Positions 22,101 through 33,003 of a stretch of DNA of 64,000 nucleotides are shown here, piece by piece. The stretch is from the NCBI GenBank assembly GCA_020744425.1, contig JAGMUV010000029.1, forward strand, positions 434,001 through 498,000, read 5' to 3'. Made by a program: the position numbers and the translations under genes. This DNA comes from Dactylonectria macrodidyma (lineage: Eukaryota > Ascomycota > Sordariomycetes > Hypocreales > Nectriaceae). Position 1 is the stretch's first letter. Each line of letters opens with the position of its first letter. Below the pieces are notes generated by a model. The model was not told where the DNA came from and searched no databases. It saw only the letters and a list, made by a program, of their open reading frames with translations.

Positions 22101-22325
22101 AGGTGCGTCGTCAAGCTGCTACTCGGGAAGGGCGCCGACGTCGATGCGAAGAGCGAAGATGGTCGGACACCGCTATTGTGGGCCGTTAATAGGGGGCACG
22201 TGGCCGTCGTCGAGCTGCTGCTCGAGAAGAGCGCTGAGATCGAGTCCGAGGACGGAAATGGTCAGACGCTGCTATGAGGGGCCGCCGAGAATGGGCACGA
22301 GGCCATCGTCAAGCTGCTCCAACGA
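22101..22325 (+). pseudogene. ankyrin-repeat relic with internal stop
   Basis: About 2.5 ankyrin repeats are readable in one frame (VVKLLLGKGADVDAKS, RGHVAVVELLLEKSAEIES, NGHEAIVKLL). They are interrupted by TGA at 22275-22277, where relatives have Arg (CGA). There is no NACHT or N-terminal domain nearby. With the unit at 21191 it probably derives from one ankyrin gene broken by deletion and insertion. Confidence 0.65.
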
Positions 22326-22515
22326 AAATCTCCATAACTACGAGACCATACTCTTCCCCCTTTCGGAAAATAGTACTTGCATAGCCTGTTACAGGCAATA
22401 AGAGCCTTCAATACCTTGGTCTCGCCTTCCCGAACCGCAAAGTAGCGCTTGCTCCCTTCCCCACCTTATATTAGACTATCTAGGCTTGGACCCGGCAGCT
22501 GTGGCTACCTTCGAT

Positions 22516-22626
22516 GCGTTGTAAAGATTCGATGTTGCGCATAACCATAGATGATTCGGGATGGTTGGGTCCCAGGGCTGTTTGGAAACCATGTAGCGCC
22601 CGCTCATACATCTCCTCTGCCTCCTT
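22516..22626 (-). pseudogene. TPR-repeat relic
   Basis: About 37 residues match the last repeat of fungal kinesin-light-chain-type TPR arrays (EEMYERALHGFQTALGPNHP, then MRNIESL). Such arrays form the C-terminal part of NB-ARC-TPR NLR proteins. The remainder of such a gene is absent. Confidence 0.55.
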
Positions 22627-23030
22627 CCTGAAGACTGATAAAGAAGAGGCGCGGAGTGCAACCCGAGATGGTGCCATCCCGACTGTAAAGATTCGCAGAA
22701 TGCGATCGACGACCCTCAACATGGCTCGTTTAAGCCAGTGCACTAACAAACACCTGCCGGATAACGTCGGAAAGTTTTCGAAGAGAGTCGATACTGCACT
22801 ACCCGGCAAACACACGCGATAACTATATGACTACTTGTCATGGAGAGAACCCAGTGTGCTGGCACAGCTCAGGACAGGCATGGCCAGACTGAATGGACGC
22901 CAAATATGGACGTAGTCCGCGTGACTATACGATTTGCGATAGCCACAGGTCGACTCGACAACACGCAACGTTGAAGACAGATTGCGAACCTTGCCTATTC
23001 TTTCTTACTAACCTACCCTACATCAAACAC

Positions 23031-23423
23031 CTCGTGCCATGGACAGCAGGCACCGAAGAAGCATTTGCACGCAAGAAGGTGGCCACTCTGGTCACAATGG
23101 ATATTCAAGGCGCATTCGACACCGTCATGCGAAGCAGACTAATTCTGCGTCTACGTGAACAAGGATGGCCTGAACACCTGGCCCGATGGACTGGGTCCTT
23201 CATGCGTAATCGGTCTGCTCGCGTTAGATACCAAGACCCCGTCACCCCCTCCTCCCCTCCAGTGCGGCCTCCCTCAGGGGTCGCCTGTGTCGCCAATCCT
23301 CTTTCTGCTCTATACGGAACCTATGTACCGATTAAGCAACCGCTTAGGCCGGTTCGGCTATGCATATGACACAGGCATCCTGTGCACAGGTGACACAGTG
23401 GACGAAACTGCGGCGGCGGCATC
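23031..23423 (+). pseudogene. LINE reverse-transcriptase fragment
   Basis: The central part of a non-LTR retrotransposon reverse transcriptase is readable in two frames. The first frame has VTMDIQGAFDTV and the WPEHLARW/SARVRYQD segment. After a one-base loss in the C-rich run near 23235-23250 the next frame gives GLPQGSPVSPILFLLY and GRFGYAYDTGIL. The active-site motif, normally ADD, reads AYD, so a catalytic Asp is lost. Both ends of the element are missing and the homology stops where the hAT-like element begins at 23424. It is dead. Confidence 0.82.
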
Positions 23424-24309
23424 CAGTGTGTCCAACAACCAAGTTACTTGACTTGGTTGGTTGGGATTGGTTGATTACGTAACAACCAAGTAAAGTAAAG
23501 ATGGTCTTCAACCAAGCAAAGTAAGACCCTTTCGGTTACTCGGGGTTGCTTGAGGTTACTCGACTAGTTACCGAATTCGGCAATAGGTCCTTGTTTTGTG
23601 AGGCGACGAGGGCAGAACGTGCCGTCACCGGCACCGCTCTTAGACAGTGGCAGTAGCAGGAAAAAGAGGAGCCTGTTACCAACGATAATGTGACATCTGA
23701 CCTACACCAATAACCCTGGAAGCATTGCCGGAGGCAAGGCAAGTTTGCCACACATCTTCGGCCAGCCCCACCCTGTCCCAGATGGTGCTGGACTTGTTTC
23801 GTTGCAAAAGAGCAGCAAAACGAGCATCTCTCAGGCCAAAATGTTATCGCCGAAGAATTTGACCATCAACGGCGCAAAAACACTTGTTTTGAAGTCAGAT
23901 ATCCCAATTCTGCCGCGTGGTAAGCTAATTTAGGAAATTTAGTCAAGCAACGTCAACCAACCAAGCAAAGTAAGTACCTCATGTCAAGTAAGCCAAGTAA
24001 AGCAAAGGGGTACAGTCAACCAAGTCAAGCAAAGGGGTCAAATTTTGCTTTACTTGTGTCAAATGTTAGAGTGAATTGCTTGTATTCATCTGTTGTGTGT
24101 GACTTGTGTGTGCCGCTTCCTACTTGAGGTTTTAGAGCAAGCTCTATATGCCTTTTCTGTGCTATGTGGAATCAACTAGAAGCTGCTTGCTAAGCCTGTG
24201 GCAATAGGTGGCAACTGTCATCGTTGATGACAATATTTATCAGCTTTTCAAGCTACTTCCATGAGCTTCCTTTTGCCACTATTCAACAACTTGGTTGATG
24301 GACACACTG
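23424..24309. mobile_element. non-autonomous hAT-like element
   Basis: The left end reads CAGTGTGTCCAACAACCAAG at 23424 and the right end is its near reverse complement, ending CACACTG at 24309. The CAG start and the CAAGTAAAG-type subterminal repeats (23480-23525 and 23940-24050) suit hAT. No transposase is encoded. No 8-bp target duplication could be found, so the flanks may be rearranged. Its right part holds repeat copy A. Confidence 0.6.
24058..24290 (+). repeat. dispersed repeat, copy A
   Basis: About 230 bp, from GTTAGAGTGAATTGCTTG to CTTCCTTTTGCCACT and ATTCAAC. It reappears inverted at 52176-52406 with scattered differences (about 90% identical by eye). It lies within the right part of the hAT-like element. 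Confidence 0.85.
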
Positions 24310-24723
24310 CATTCAATAGCATTCGGCATTGTGTTTGTGCATTCTCATTTAAAGTCGTTGGATGGAGAGTTTCCTTCCCCTTTGCTTCAAGTTTGCTTTC
24401 AAGGGAAGGCTAGTCTTGAAAATGGATTGCGCTCACCCGAACATTCATGATGATGATGATGATGATGCCCGAAGGCTAATACTGTCTGTGGCAATCCACG
24501 GTCGCCCGTGATGTGATGCACCCAAGCATCAACCTAGGCTCCAATAACAGAAGTCTAACCCTCATCATACGTCATCCCTGTCCCACTCCCCGTGGCCTGA
24601 CTCTAACCATGGTGTGCGTACGCAGGTGTGCGAGCGTGTGTGCCTTTTTTTTCTTTCGTTTCTCGGGTGCTGGGGTGCGGCTACCTTGGCAATGCCCATC
24701 GCAGTGCCAGGACGCAGGCCGGT
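24310..24723. other. gene-free stretch with a GAT repeat
   Basis: A short perfect GAT microsatellite sits near 24447-24468. The rest is the 3' flank of the MYB gene on the minus strand. Confidence 0.5.
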
Positions 24724-25551
24724 TCATCCCAAGAGAGCAGCCACGTTCATCCGTGAGTCCTTGTCCGAGAGCACCTGCGGCTGTTGTCGTAGTTGAGGCT
24801 GCTGCTGGGCAGGAGAGTTTGGTGCCGTAGGCAACTGGTTCTGGGGCACCAGCGGAGGTAGTCGAGGCTGAGATTCACGCATGTCTCCAAAGGAGGGCGA
24901 GGCCAACGAGCTCAGGCTGGGGAGCTTGGGGTCACCAGACGACGGCACCGCGGCGGTGCGGAGTGGAGGTAGCTCTACCGGCATATGCAGCGATAATGAA
25001 TGCCGGCCCGGCGACGTTGTGTAGTTGGAGCCTGAATCTGACTCGGCTGATTCAGATGAGCAAGGGGATGGAAGGGGAGCTTCCACCCAGAGCATCGGGT
25101 GTCGATGGCCCGGGGTCGATTGCGTCGATGACTGTGTCCTGGGTAAGGGAAGTGTCGGTGTCGAAATGGAGAGTGCTGTTCGGCTGCAGTGTTCATCATA
25201 GGTTTGAACGGCTCGTCGGCGGTCCAGCCTCTTGCGGCGGTTCTGGTTACCGTTCCACCAGTTCTTGACGGCATTGTCACTCCGTCCATGGAGCCGACGG
25301 GCGATCTCTGCCCATCGCTTTCCAATCTCATGCACCAAGCGCTCAATCTGGATGCCTTCCTCGGGTGTGATGTGGTCATGATTCAGTGTTGGCTTTAGGT
25401 TCTGATGGTAGCGCTCGCGGCACTGTTTAGGCGTTCGTGAACCCACGGTGTGTGCGATCCGTACCCAGTTGAGGGGACCACATGTTTGAACTAGTTGCAT
25501 CAGGTAAGAGTCTTCGGCGTTGCTCCACGGGCCTCTCCTGTAGGCAGTCAT
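24724..25551 (-). CDS. flbD: FlbD-type R2R3 MYB transcription factor
   Basis: A 275-residue protein from ATG 25551-25549; the MTAYRRGPWS start matches FlbD-type proteins. Two MYB repeats occupy residues 1 to about 105. R2 has RRGPWSNAEDSYLMQLV, NWVRIAHTVGSR and QCRERYHQNLKP. R3 has ITPEEGIQIERLVHE, KRWAEIARRL and RSDNAVKNWWNG. The rest is Ser/Pro/Gln-rich, with a conserved-looking end MNVAALLG. In Aspergillus, FlbD acts in the fluffy pathway that starts asexual sporulation, and orthologues affect conidiation and sexual development. Assignment rests on strong match of the MYB repeats; the symbol is by homology. The frame is uninterrupted. It lies alone, with about 4 kb of gene-free DNA upstream. 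Confidence 0.88.
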   Translation of the reverse strand: MTAYRRGPWSNAEDSYLMQLVQTCGPLNWVRIAHTVGSRTPKQCRERYHQNLKPTLNHDHITPEEGIQIERLVHEIGKRWAEIARRLHGRSDNAVKNWWNGNQNRRKRLDRRRAVQTYDEHCSRTALSISTPTLPLPRTQSSTQSTPGHRHPMLWVEAPLPSPCSSESAESDSGSNYTTSPGRHSLSLHMPVELPPLRTAAVPSSGDPKLPSLSSLASPSFGDMRESQPRLPPLVPQNQLPTAPNSPAQQQPQLRQQPQVLSDKDSRMNVAALLG

Positions 25552-28500
25552 GATGGCGGGGAGGCTACCAGGGACGGTCGGGAGTGGTGGCAATAAAGCG
25601 GTAGATGGATGATAACGGCCGGTGGTGATGGCTCTTGGTGGACGTGAAGTGGGCGTGGGCGTGGGTGGGTTGATGTTGTGGTGTAGTGATTAAGGCGCCA
25701 GTGACTGGGGTGGTAAAGACGATGATAATAAAAAAGACGACGAGGGAGGGTGGTAATGAGGTCTAATACAAGCCGCAGTACGGAAATGATATAGATATCT
25801 GGTAATGGGGGTTTGAGAAGATATGTTTGTCTCGAGTGGAGGGAGGTGAGGTGATGAAATATCCGTGAGGGCTGGATGGGGCTGATGGGGCTAATGGGGC
25901 CAGTCTTTGGCATGAAGCGTAATGTATAGGGAAAAGCAAGTCATGACATGGGGGGTTGAGGCCCCAACTTAACCACCCTGACGACAAACTTTCTCGATCT
26001 GCTACTAGGATGCCGCTGTTGATAGATGGGCGGGCCATGGATGGGGCAACGGCGTTCTAAGGGTGGAGGGATCAAGGGGGCGTGCAAGAAGGGGTGCGGA
26101 TAGGGGTAGATGTCAAAGTAGTTTTGGCCAAGGCGATGCAAGCCAGTGAAGGTATTGGACTGCGTCCGGTCTGTGGGTTTCTGTGGGTGAGTGACAAGCT
26201 GAGTGGGCTTGTTCGTGGTTGGGTGGTTGGGTGTGCACGTTCGCCGGATGCGATGTCCTCCGCCGTGGTTGATGACCCATCATCATCTCTCTCCCTGCCC
26301 TGTTTCCACCCTGTCGGGGCCACCTCCATCGTCGACTGCGCCAGACGACTCGCTGGCCCGAATGCAGTGAGACTAGTGTGACGGACAAGCCAGGCCAGGA
26401 CAGAGCGGGCTCAGCACCGAGCTGCACGTCCAGAAGGCACGGCCAGGCGGGCTTCCCGGGCCCCAGCTCAGGCGGACAGGGAGGAGACGAGGGAGTATAC
26501 CAAGCCAATGTCAACCTGCAGATCGGTACGGATGCCTACTGGGTAGATGTTCCACAGGATTGCGCCGGTTGAAGGTTCCCCCCAAGCCCCAAGGTCTCTC
26601 ATCATGTTCACCGGCTGGGTGTCTCAACGCTGTCTTTTGACCCCAATCCCCAATCCCCAGTCGTCCGCCGACCACCGCCGGTTCCCCTTCGCCGACGTAC
26701 GTACTACGCTCTCTGGGTGATGTCGAGCTGCATCTGGGGGGTGGGTGGTGTGGAGCGAGAGCATCGCCGTCATCGAATCTGGAACGCTCTCGGCTATCGT
26801 CGTAGTGGAGCGGCAGATTGTTGTCGTCGGTCCATCCTGGCCCGACCTTGCCGTCAACCAAGCCACCAGCGCCAGCTCCGGCCTGTAGCCTGTAGCCTCT
26901 CTAGCTGCTTTCGTCAACTCCGAGTCGCATCGGGCAATGAATGTCGAAGTAGAGTTTGATCTAGCCTGGTTGACAACGCCGCCCACCTCTCTCTTGCTTG
27001 ATTCGTCCATCTGGTCGTCGGTCCATCCGTCGGCCTACGGACGGGCGGGCAGGACCCTCCAGTCAAGCCGCAGCCGTCGCAATTGACTCTTGCCAGGCCT
27101 CGAGTTTCGTCCGCCCCCGACAGGTTGGTGCTTTTAGCAGCTAACTGACAGGGTGGGTGTGCAACCGTGTGGAGGAGCTGTTTTCAAGCCCAGCTTCGCC
27201 GTTGCAGGCTCCCAGTCGCAGTCACCGTCACCATCGCCATCAGCGTCAGCGCCATCACGCAGCGCAGGGGCTAGCTGGGGTTTGGTATTAGTTTGGACCG
27301 GGGCCAGGGGTTGAGGCAGGGCGATCATCGACAACGGGTGGCTGCTGGCCTGAGCCACCTGGTTGGGATCGTCGGCCCTCCGTCGGATTGGTGGAGGCGC
27401 TTCCGCTTCCGCTTCAATACCTACCTCTACTACTTACTATGCCTACCTCCCAGGATAACCGGTTGGTTGTAGCTGGACTTGTCTGTTGGGTCACTGAAGG
27501 GGAGGGACCTCCTGTCCCCGAGTGTCCATCCATCCTCCTGGTCCTGGGGATATGCGCTGGGTGGGATGGAATTGCTTGGTAAATGGGTCCTAGGGTACAC
27601 GAGCAACGGTATGGAGTACGGGCTTGGACCTAGGTACCTGATTACCCGCGATCGAGCCTGAGGCAACTTGGCGCACCCGACTCGCCCCGTTGCACCACCT
27701 CGGCGAGGCCCTGGGAGGCCTTGCTACAAACAAACTTACCCACAACTGGAAAGTTGAGAAGAGCAAGACTGAGCTGCCGATGTCTGATCTTGCTCATGCC
27801 TACGGGTGACACCATAGCACGGACGTGTCCGTTGTCCCACGCACCAGAAGACCGAATTAACGGATCAGGTTTAGACTCTCCAGAGGTATGAATGGTATGG
27901 TACCCGGAAGAGACTGACATCTTGAGATGCAACCCAAGCACAAGCTCAGAGCCATCGCACGAAACACCTATGGGCGAATCATCATCAACGACACTGACAA
28001 ATTGCCCGACATGGCAACACACGGACGTTGTCTTCACGCCTGCGAACAATGCACAAGCACACACTACACACCACCACCCACCCCTCAGTTCTGTCTCGCA
28101 GGCTGGTTCGGTGGCTCTCAGCTTCTCCCCTCACGCATCACCTCTCCTTCTCTCCCACTACGCGGCGACACGCGCCTGGCTGGCACAAGTCAATCACAGG
28201 GATCGCCAGGCGACCAGATGACACTGCTGCCAATAGTCTGCATCTCCGCCTGGCGGTAATGGAGCCCCTACCCGAAAGGCCCTTCGGCCACTAAAAGCAA
28301 AAACCGTTGTGGCGTCAGGCTACAGTCTGCCCTAAACCCTCCCGGGACAGACGAAGCGAGCAGGGCAACGGTTATTCAGCTCAGCTCAGCTCTCTGTGTC
28401 CACTGACCCTGCTGGACCCTGCTGGGCCCTGGCGCTGTGGACCAATCCCAGGCCTTCCCCCCCTGCTTCCCTCCTCAGCTGGCAGTTGTCGTCACTCATC

Positions 28501-29656
28501 CCGCGTATTTGTAATGGTGGAGTTGGTATCTTTTAACTTCATGGCCTGGGGTTTCACCACCCAGATAACATGCACTTCACTGTCTCTCACATTCCAAATA
28601 CTCTTCCTGGAAACCAGCCAGATAGTCCATTCAAAGCTATAAAACTAGGTTGCGGTTGAACATAGAGAAATAGTCCAATTCTGGGCTTTTGTCAGGACGA
28701 TGGTTTCGGTTGAAAGATACCTCGTTTACCATAGATGAACACAGTGCTACGGCTGTACCCGCTAACCTATCTTAACTACTTGCACGCCACGCGTCCAACG
28801 GGTCGAGTGCGTAGTACTTGAATCCGGACTCTGCAGCAGGCAGCCATGCCACAGAATTTGGAAGCCAGATATAACCTGGTCATGTGCGTTACTGATTACT
28901 TATTGATTGATTAGGAGCTTACTGATACTGATATCATATCAGTATCAATCAGTAATCAGTACTGCTTGATAACTGACTGCTTGTTGAGAAGTCTGCGTTG
29001 GCGTGTTCCTGAGAGCTCCGGAGTTGCATGATGCCGAAGGACGGTGACAATGCTGGGAACGGTGTCATAAGGCATCGTCATGATCACGGCTTTGGCAGCC
29101 CCTTGGATAGGCCATTGTTAAGGATGGTGCAATGCACAACCAGAGCATCGCCAAGACCTTGCAGATTCCCTCACATTAGATATCAACTTATCGTTCATCG
29201 TCAAATACTGCTTAGACATCAATTATCGAATGTCAAAAATGGTTTAATTGCGTAGACGGCGTCTGTACATTCAAGTAACAAGTCTGCAATCTCATACGCA
29301 AGAAAGGGGTGGATGAAGCATAGATACGCTAGAGTCTGACACTAATGCCATCTGTTGGTCCCGGCTGTTTCATGACTCTAAGCATCTTGTCACCCTACAT
29401 ACCTGCGCCTCCGCCTCCGCCTCCCCGTTATGGCGGCAGTGTCCTTAGTACCCTCATCGTGTTCCGGATCTGCCACTGCTCGTACCTCAGTCAATCCATC
29501 TAGCTCCCTGAGGTATTTCTGGCAAAAGGCCACATCCGTCGCAAGGCCCTCATCGCCCTCTTTCACGATATAGCCGTACAGTTGTTCAATTGGAAGGAGT
29601 TATTTGGCCAAGATCCCCTTGACATATAAGTCAATTGGTTACTGACAACGAGTGGG
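25552..29656. other. long gene-free region upstream of flbD
   Basis: About 4 kb with no supportable gene. The open frames here have no recognisable domains and overlap in several frames. The first 700 bp are CT-rich on the flbD strand, as in long fungal promoters and leaders. A perfect 25-bp palindrome (TGATACTGATAT, C, mirrored) lies at 28923-28947. Confidence 0.55.
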
Positions 29657-29892
29657 ATGAAGCAAATGAGTTGGATAGCTCCGAAGTCGATGTTGGAGGA
29701 TATCACTTCGCCGTTGACTCTGACAAGAACGAAATTGCAGCAGTTGACTTTTCATGATACCGATCTGCCACAAGGAGACTTGATTGACAGACGAATTGAG
29801 CTTGTCGAGAAGATCAAAAAGAGAACGGGAACTGCAAAAGAATATCTGCGAGCATCTTCCGTCATGGGGCTTGCGGAATCACTTCGGATCGG
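29657..29892 (+). CDS. unidentified ORF cut by a hAT element
   Basis: From ATG 29657 the frame encodes 78 residues with an amphipathic, basic pattern (DLIDRRIELVEKIKKRTG, AKEYLRASSVMGLA) up to the hAT terminus at 29893. It then runs into transposon sequence and stops at 29984-29986. No family is recognised. It may be an exon interrupted by the insertion, or chance. Confidence 0.28.
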
Positions 29893-32800
29893 CAGCGCTG
29901 CCCTCAAATCAAACAAATCAAATCCAGAGTCATATTTGAAGTATTTGATGGCCCGCAAAGCCAGATTTGTTATTTGGAATATTTAATCAAATATTTCAAA
30001 TCCCAACATCTGTGCTTTCCATACTACTCTCAATATCCCAGTGTAACCCATCTGTCCCAGGTGCAGTAGCGCCAAGCTTCGCGGCACCATGCCTGATCCA
30101 GTTCTTAAGGCACTGCAGCCTCTCCAATGTTTCCGCACTCATCGAAAGTCTCTGCGACGTCAACGTCAACTTAGCAAGGCTGAAAGACCTCTCACAATCA
30201 GTTGCCATCGCCGGGATAGCAAGTATATCAAGAGCCAGCTGGCTAAGCACCGGGAATGGTCCCTGGTGAGCCATCCACCACTCGATTGGATCCTCGGTTT
30301 CTTGTGGTTCCAGCCGCAAATAGCGCTCAAGTTCGCTGCCCATCACCGTTCCTCGAGCTCTCCTGCTTTTCACCCATTGTTTGAACACACTATCCTCGTG
30401 TGTTTTATGTGGCACGCATGACGATGTCGCAGTCTCCACAATTGCCTTTTGCTGTTCATCCGTTGCCATCGGCCGGCTGCAACGATACCAGCGGTCAAGG
30501 TAGTCGGATAGACCCATCTTAGCGTCTCTCACCCATACAAGCTGCTCTTCCGTAGCCCAGTTCATCTCAAGGTAACTCATGCCAAGAGCCGGATGCAGAA
30601 TGATAGATGCGGCGAACAACGGGGACTCCCCTAGCTTGGTGTAGTACTCATTGAGCTTCTGCCAGGCCGTCGTGATAGAGAGCCTCATATAGTGTCGATG
30701 ATCTTTTCCCATGTCTTCAATCTTCGATAATCCGGACGCCTTACCCCGTCCACTATGTCCTCCCCGGTCACGATCTGGAAAGGGGCTCTCCTGTGGCTTT
30801 CGCGGCTGCATGTCCATCTCACAGTCCTTGAATCGAGCAGGGAGCTGGCGATTTGGGTCTGGTCGCCCTCGAGGCAGTTTTACCTGCGAGTTGGCACTCT
30901 TTTCCGCCGTCTCGTCCGGGGCAGCGTGATAGAACAGCTTCCAATCCTCCAAATGTTCCAGCAAATATTCCATGCCCGTCATCACCTCCCAAAGGCGTCC
31001 ATGGCCTCCCTCACTACCCCACCCTTGCGCTCTCATGGTCTGCAGATAGAACGGCTCAAGGATATGCTTGACTTCCGCCAAAAGCCTCCAGTCATCACCT
31101 TTCAAGACATCACCTTGGGGTAGCCATCCCTCCACATCCGGATGTACTAAGAAGGCCCTGATATCTCCCTGCTTGACAAGCGCTCGAGAGACCATAAGGT
31201 AGGTGGAATTCCATCTCGTGTCATTGTTCAGGACAACCTCTAGCTCCGCCGTGGACTCGCCCGCTAGGAGAAAGCCTTGTGCTTCGTCGTTCTCACGTGC
31301 GATCCTCTTAAAGAGCTCGCATCTCTGAGGGGACGATCTGATGAACTTAACAACATTATGAAGCTTTCCCACTGGCCCTTTCTTTCTCCAGTGCCGTAGG
31401 TCTTCCTCGTGGCGGCCGAGAAGGTTGAAAACCTGCGACTCGGCCTCGAAAGCCTCGAAATCTTCCCCGTAGAGGAACGCACGAGCTACCAAGTTCAAGA
31501 TATGTCCATAGCAGCGCATGCGTTTGGCACGTACGTCCGCCGGTGTCATTCCTGTGTCGAGAATTCTGTAGAAATGTTGGAGACAGTTATCGTTAGAGGA
31601 CACATTGTCCGAGATCACCGTTCCAACTCGGTCCTCTATTTTCCACTCTTGGACGATTTGCGAAAGCGTTACGGCGAGGTTTTCCCCACTATGACACCCG
31701 AGCTGGCGTCGAAGTGCTAGTAGGCGCGACTGGTGGTGGCCCTGGCGGTCAAGGAAGTGAGCTGTGACCGCCATTATAGCGTACCGATTAGGCGAGGTCC
31801 AGAGGTCGAACCCGAGGTGAATTTTAGTAAGGGCATCCAAAAGCTCCTGCTTGACCTGGTCTTTCTTGGACTTGTACATGTCGTCCAGCAGACGGCTCAT
31901 CGATTGCCGGCTCCATGGTATCTAGCCTGATAAATGAGGGTCGAGCTGCCACACGAGCTATTCAAAGAATGGATCCGTAAAGAAAGAAAAGGGAACGTCG
32001 GCATTGATCAGAAGTCCTAGGCTTAGTTCTCGGACAATCTTAACCTTAGCTCACAGGACGGCGCTGTAGTGCAAGCGTGGTCGCTTGGCCCGATCGGAGT
32101 CGTCAGTCGATAGGTCTATATCGGCGCCTTAGCTGCTTTCGAAGATCCGGTGTAACCTGCGCTTATCAATAATACTCAAGATGACGATGCTTCACGTGTG
32201 ACGTACTTGCGGAGGTGGTCAGCTGCCGAACTGGTAGCAGCAGCGGCGAAGAACTCGGGCTGGCCCTTCGCATCGCATAAACGGCAGGCCCAGTAAGGGT
32301 TCGACGGGCTGTCATTAGCATCTAGTTCAACAAGAAATAAACCATGGCGCTTGATCCAGCTCTTCCGGCCCTTTGACCCCTTTCTGGATAAGGACTCTTC
32401 CAGAACATATCGTTTGTTCCTCCATACCGCTTGCGGGAGATCTACAACGGTGGGATGGTCTGGCAATGCCGTCTGCGTCGTCGATTCGAGTTGACTTGCC
32501 AAGTTCCTCGGCAGTCAGAGAAGAGCAAAGGCGGAGGGTGGAGAAGGAAGCATGGTGTCGTTAGGCATGCATCAGTCCGCACTAGCATGCGTTGAAAGCA
32601 GGTAAACATTTCCCTAAAACGCGTGCTGAACTTATGGGGAATAAGGATAATAAGAAGCGACTTCTAGTTCTAGGCCTCTTAATCATAAAGAAAAGTAGCT
32701 CGTTAACAGGCATTTTCAGGATGACTCTAATTAGTCAGACTAATCGGTATACGAATAACCTTGCAGGTTCCGGGTAGGCTACCATCACGCACTCATCAGC

Positions 32801-32961
32801 CTGGACCTGCTTAGCCACCTCGCTATATTGCGTATCAAATATATCAAATTGCATTTCAAATCCGGGGTTTTGTATTTGTTTGATTTGAAATAAGATTTCG
32901 CTCTATTTGTTTGATTTGTTTGGCAGTTTGTTTGTTTGGATTTGATTTATGGGCAGCGCTG
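29893..32961 (-). mobile_element. hAT transposon (copy 2), about 3.07 kb
   Basis: The terminal inverted repeats begin CAGCGCTGCCC at 29893 and, reversed, end at 32961. Beyond the first 11 bases they stay similar through AAATCAAA/CAAATC-rich DNA. Subterminal TTTGATTTG-type repeats mark both ends. It encodes the hAT transposase on the minus strand. The flanking octamers (CGGATCGG and TAGACCGT) do not match, so no target duplication remains; the ends may have recombined or a flank may be deleted. It belongs to a different family from copy 1, with different termini and diverged protein. Confidence 0.8.
29996..32502 (-). pseudogene. hAT transposase with four in-frame stops
   Basis: The BED-like finger (CRLCDA) is in the first exon. 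A 50-bp intron, 32206-32157 (GTACGT to GCGCAG), joins it in phase to the main exon. This splice supplies the second His of the finger (HLRKLHRI, HX4H as in copy 1), which supports the model. The main exon then has TAA 32131-32129, TGA 32053-32051, TAG 31960-31958 and TAG 31924-31922, followed by 634 open codons from ATG 31900 to 29996. These hold the hAT core (FDLWTSPN, RMRCYGHILNLVARAF, NNDTRWNSTY) and the dimerisation region (ATDCERSFSLAKLTLTSQR). All four stops are single C-to-T changes from Gln or Arg codons, as RIP would make. No ATG is found in frame for the first exon. Confidence 0.85.
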
Positions 32962-33003
32962 TAGACCGTATGTTCCGCTGGGAGTCATCGTTTCGAGTCT
33001 GGA

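Noticed and set aside
25900..28640. Dozens of overlapping open frames of 60-140 codons upstream of flbD
   Set aside because: None shows a domain, conserved motif or convincing start and splice context; the region is compositionally biased.
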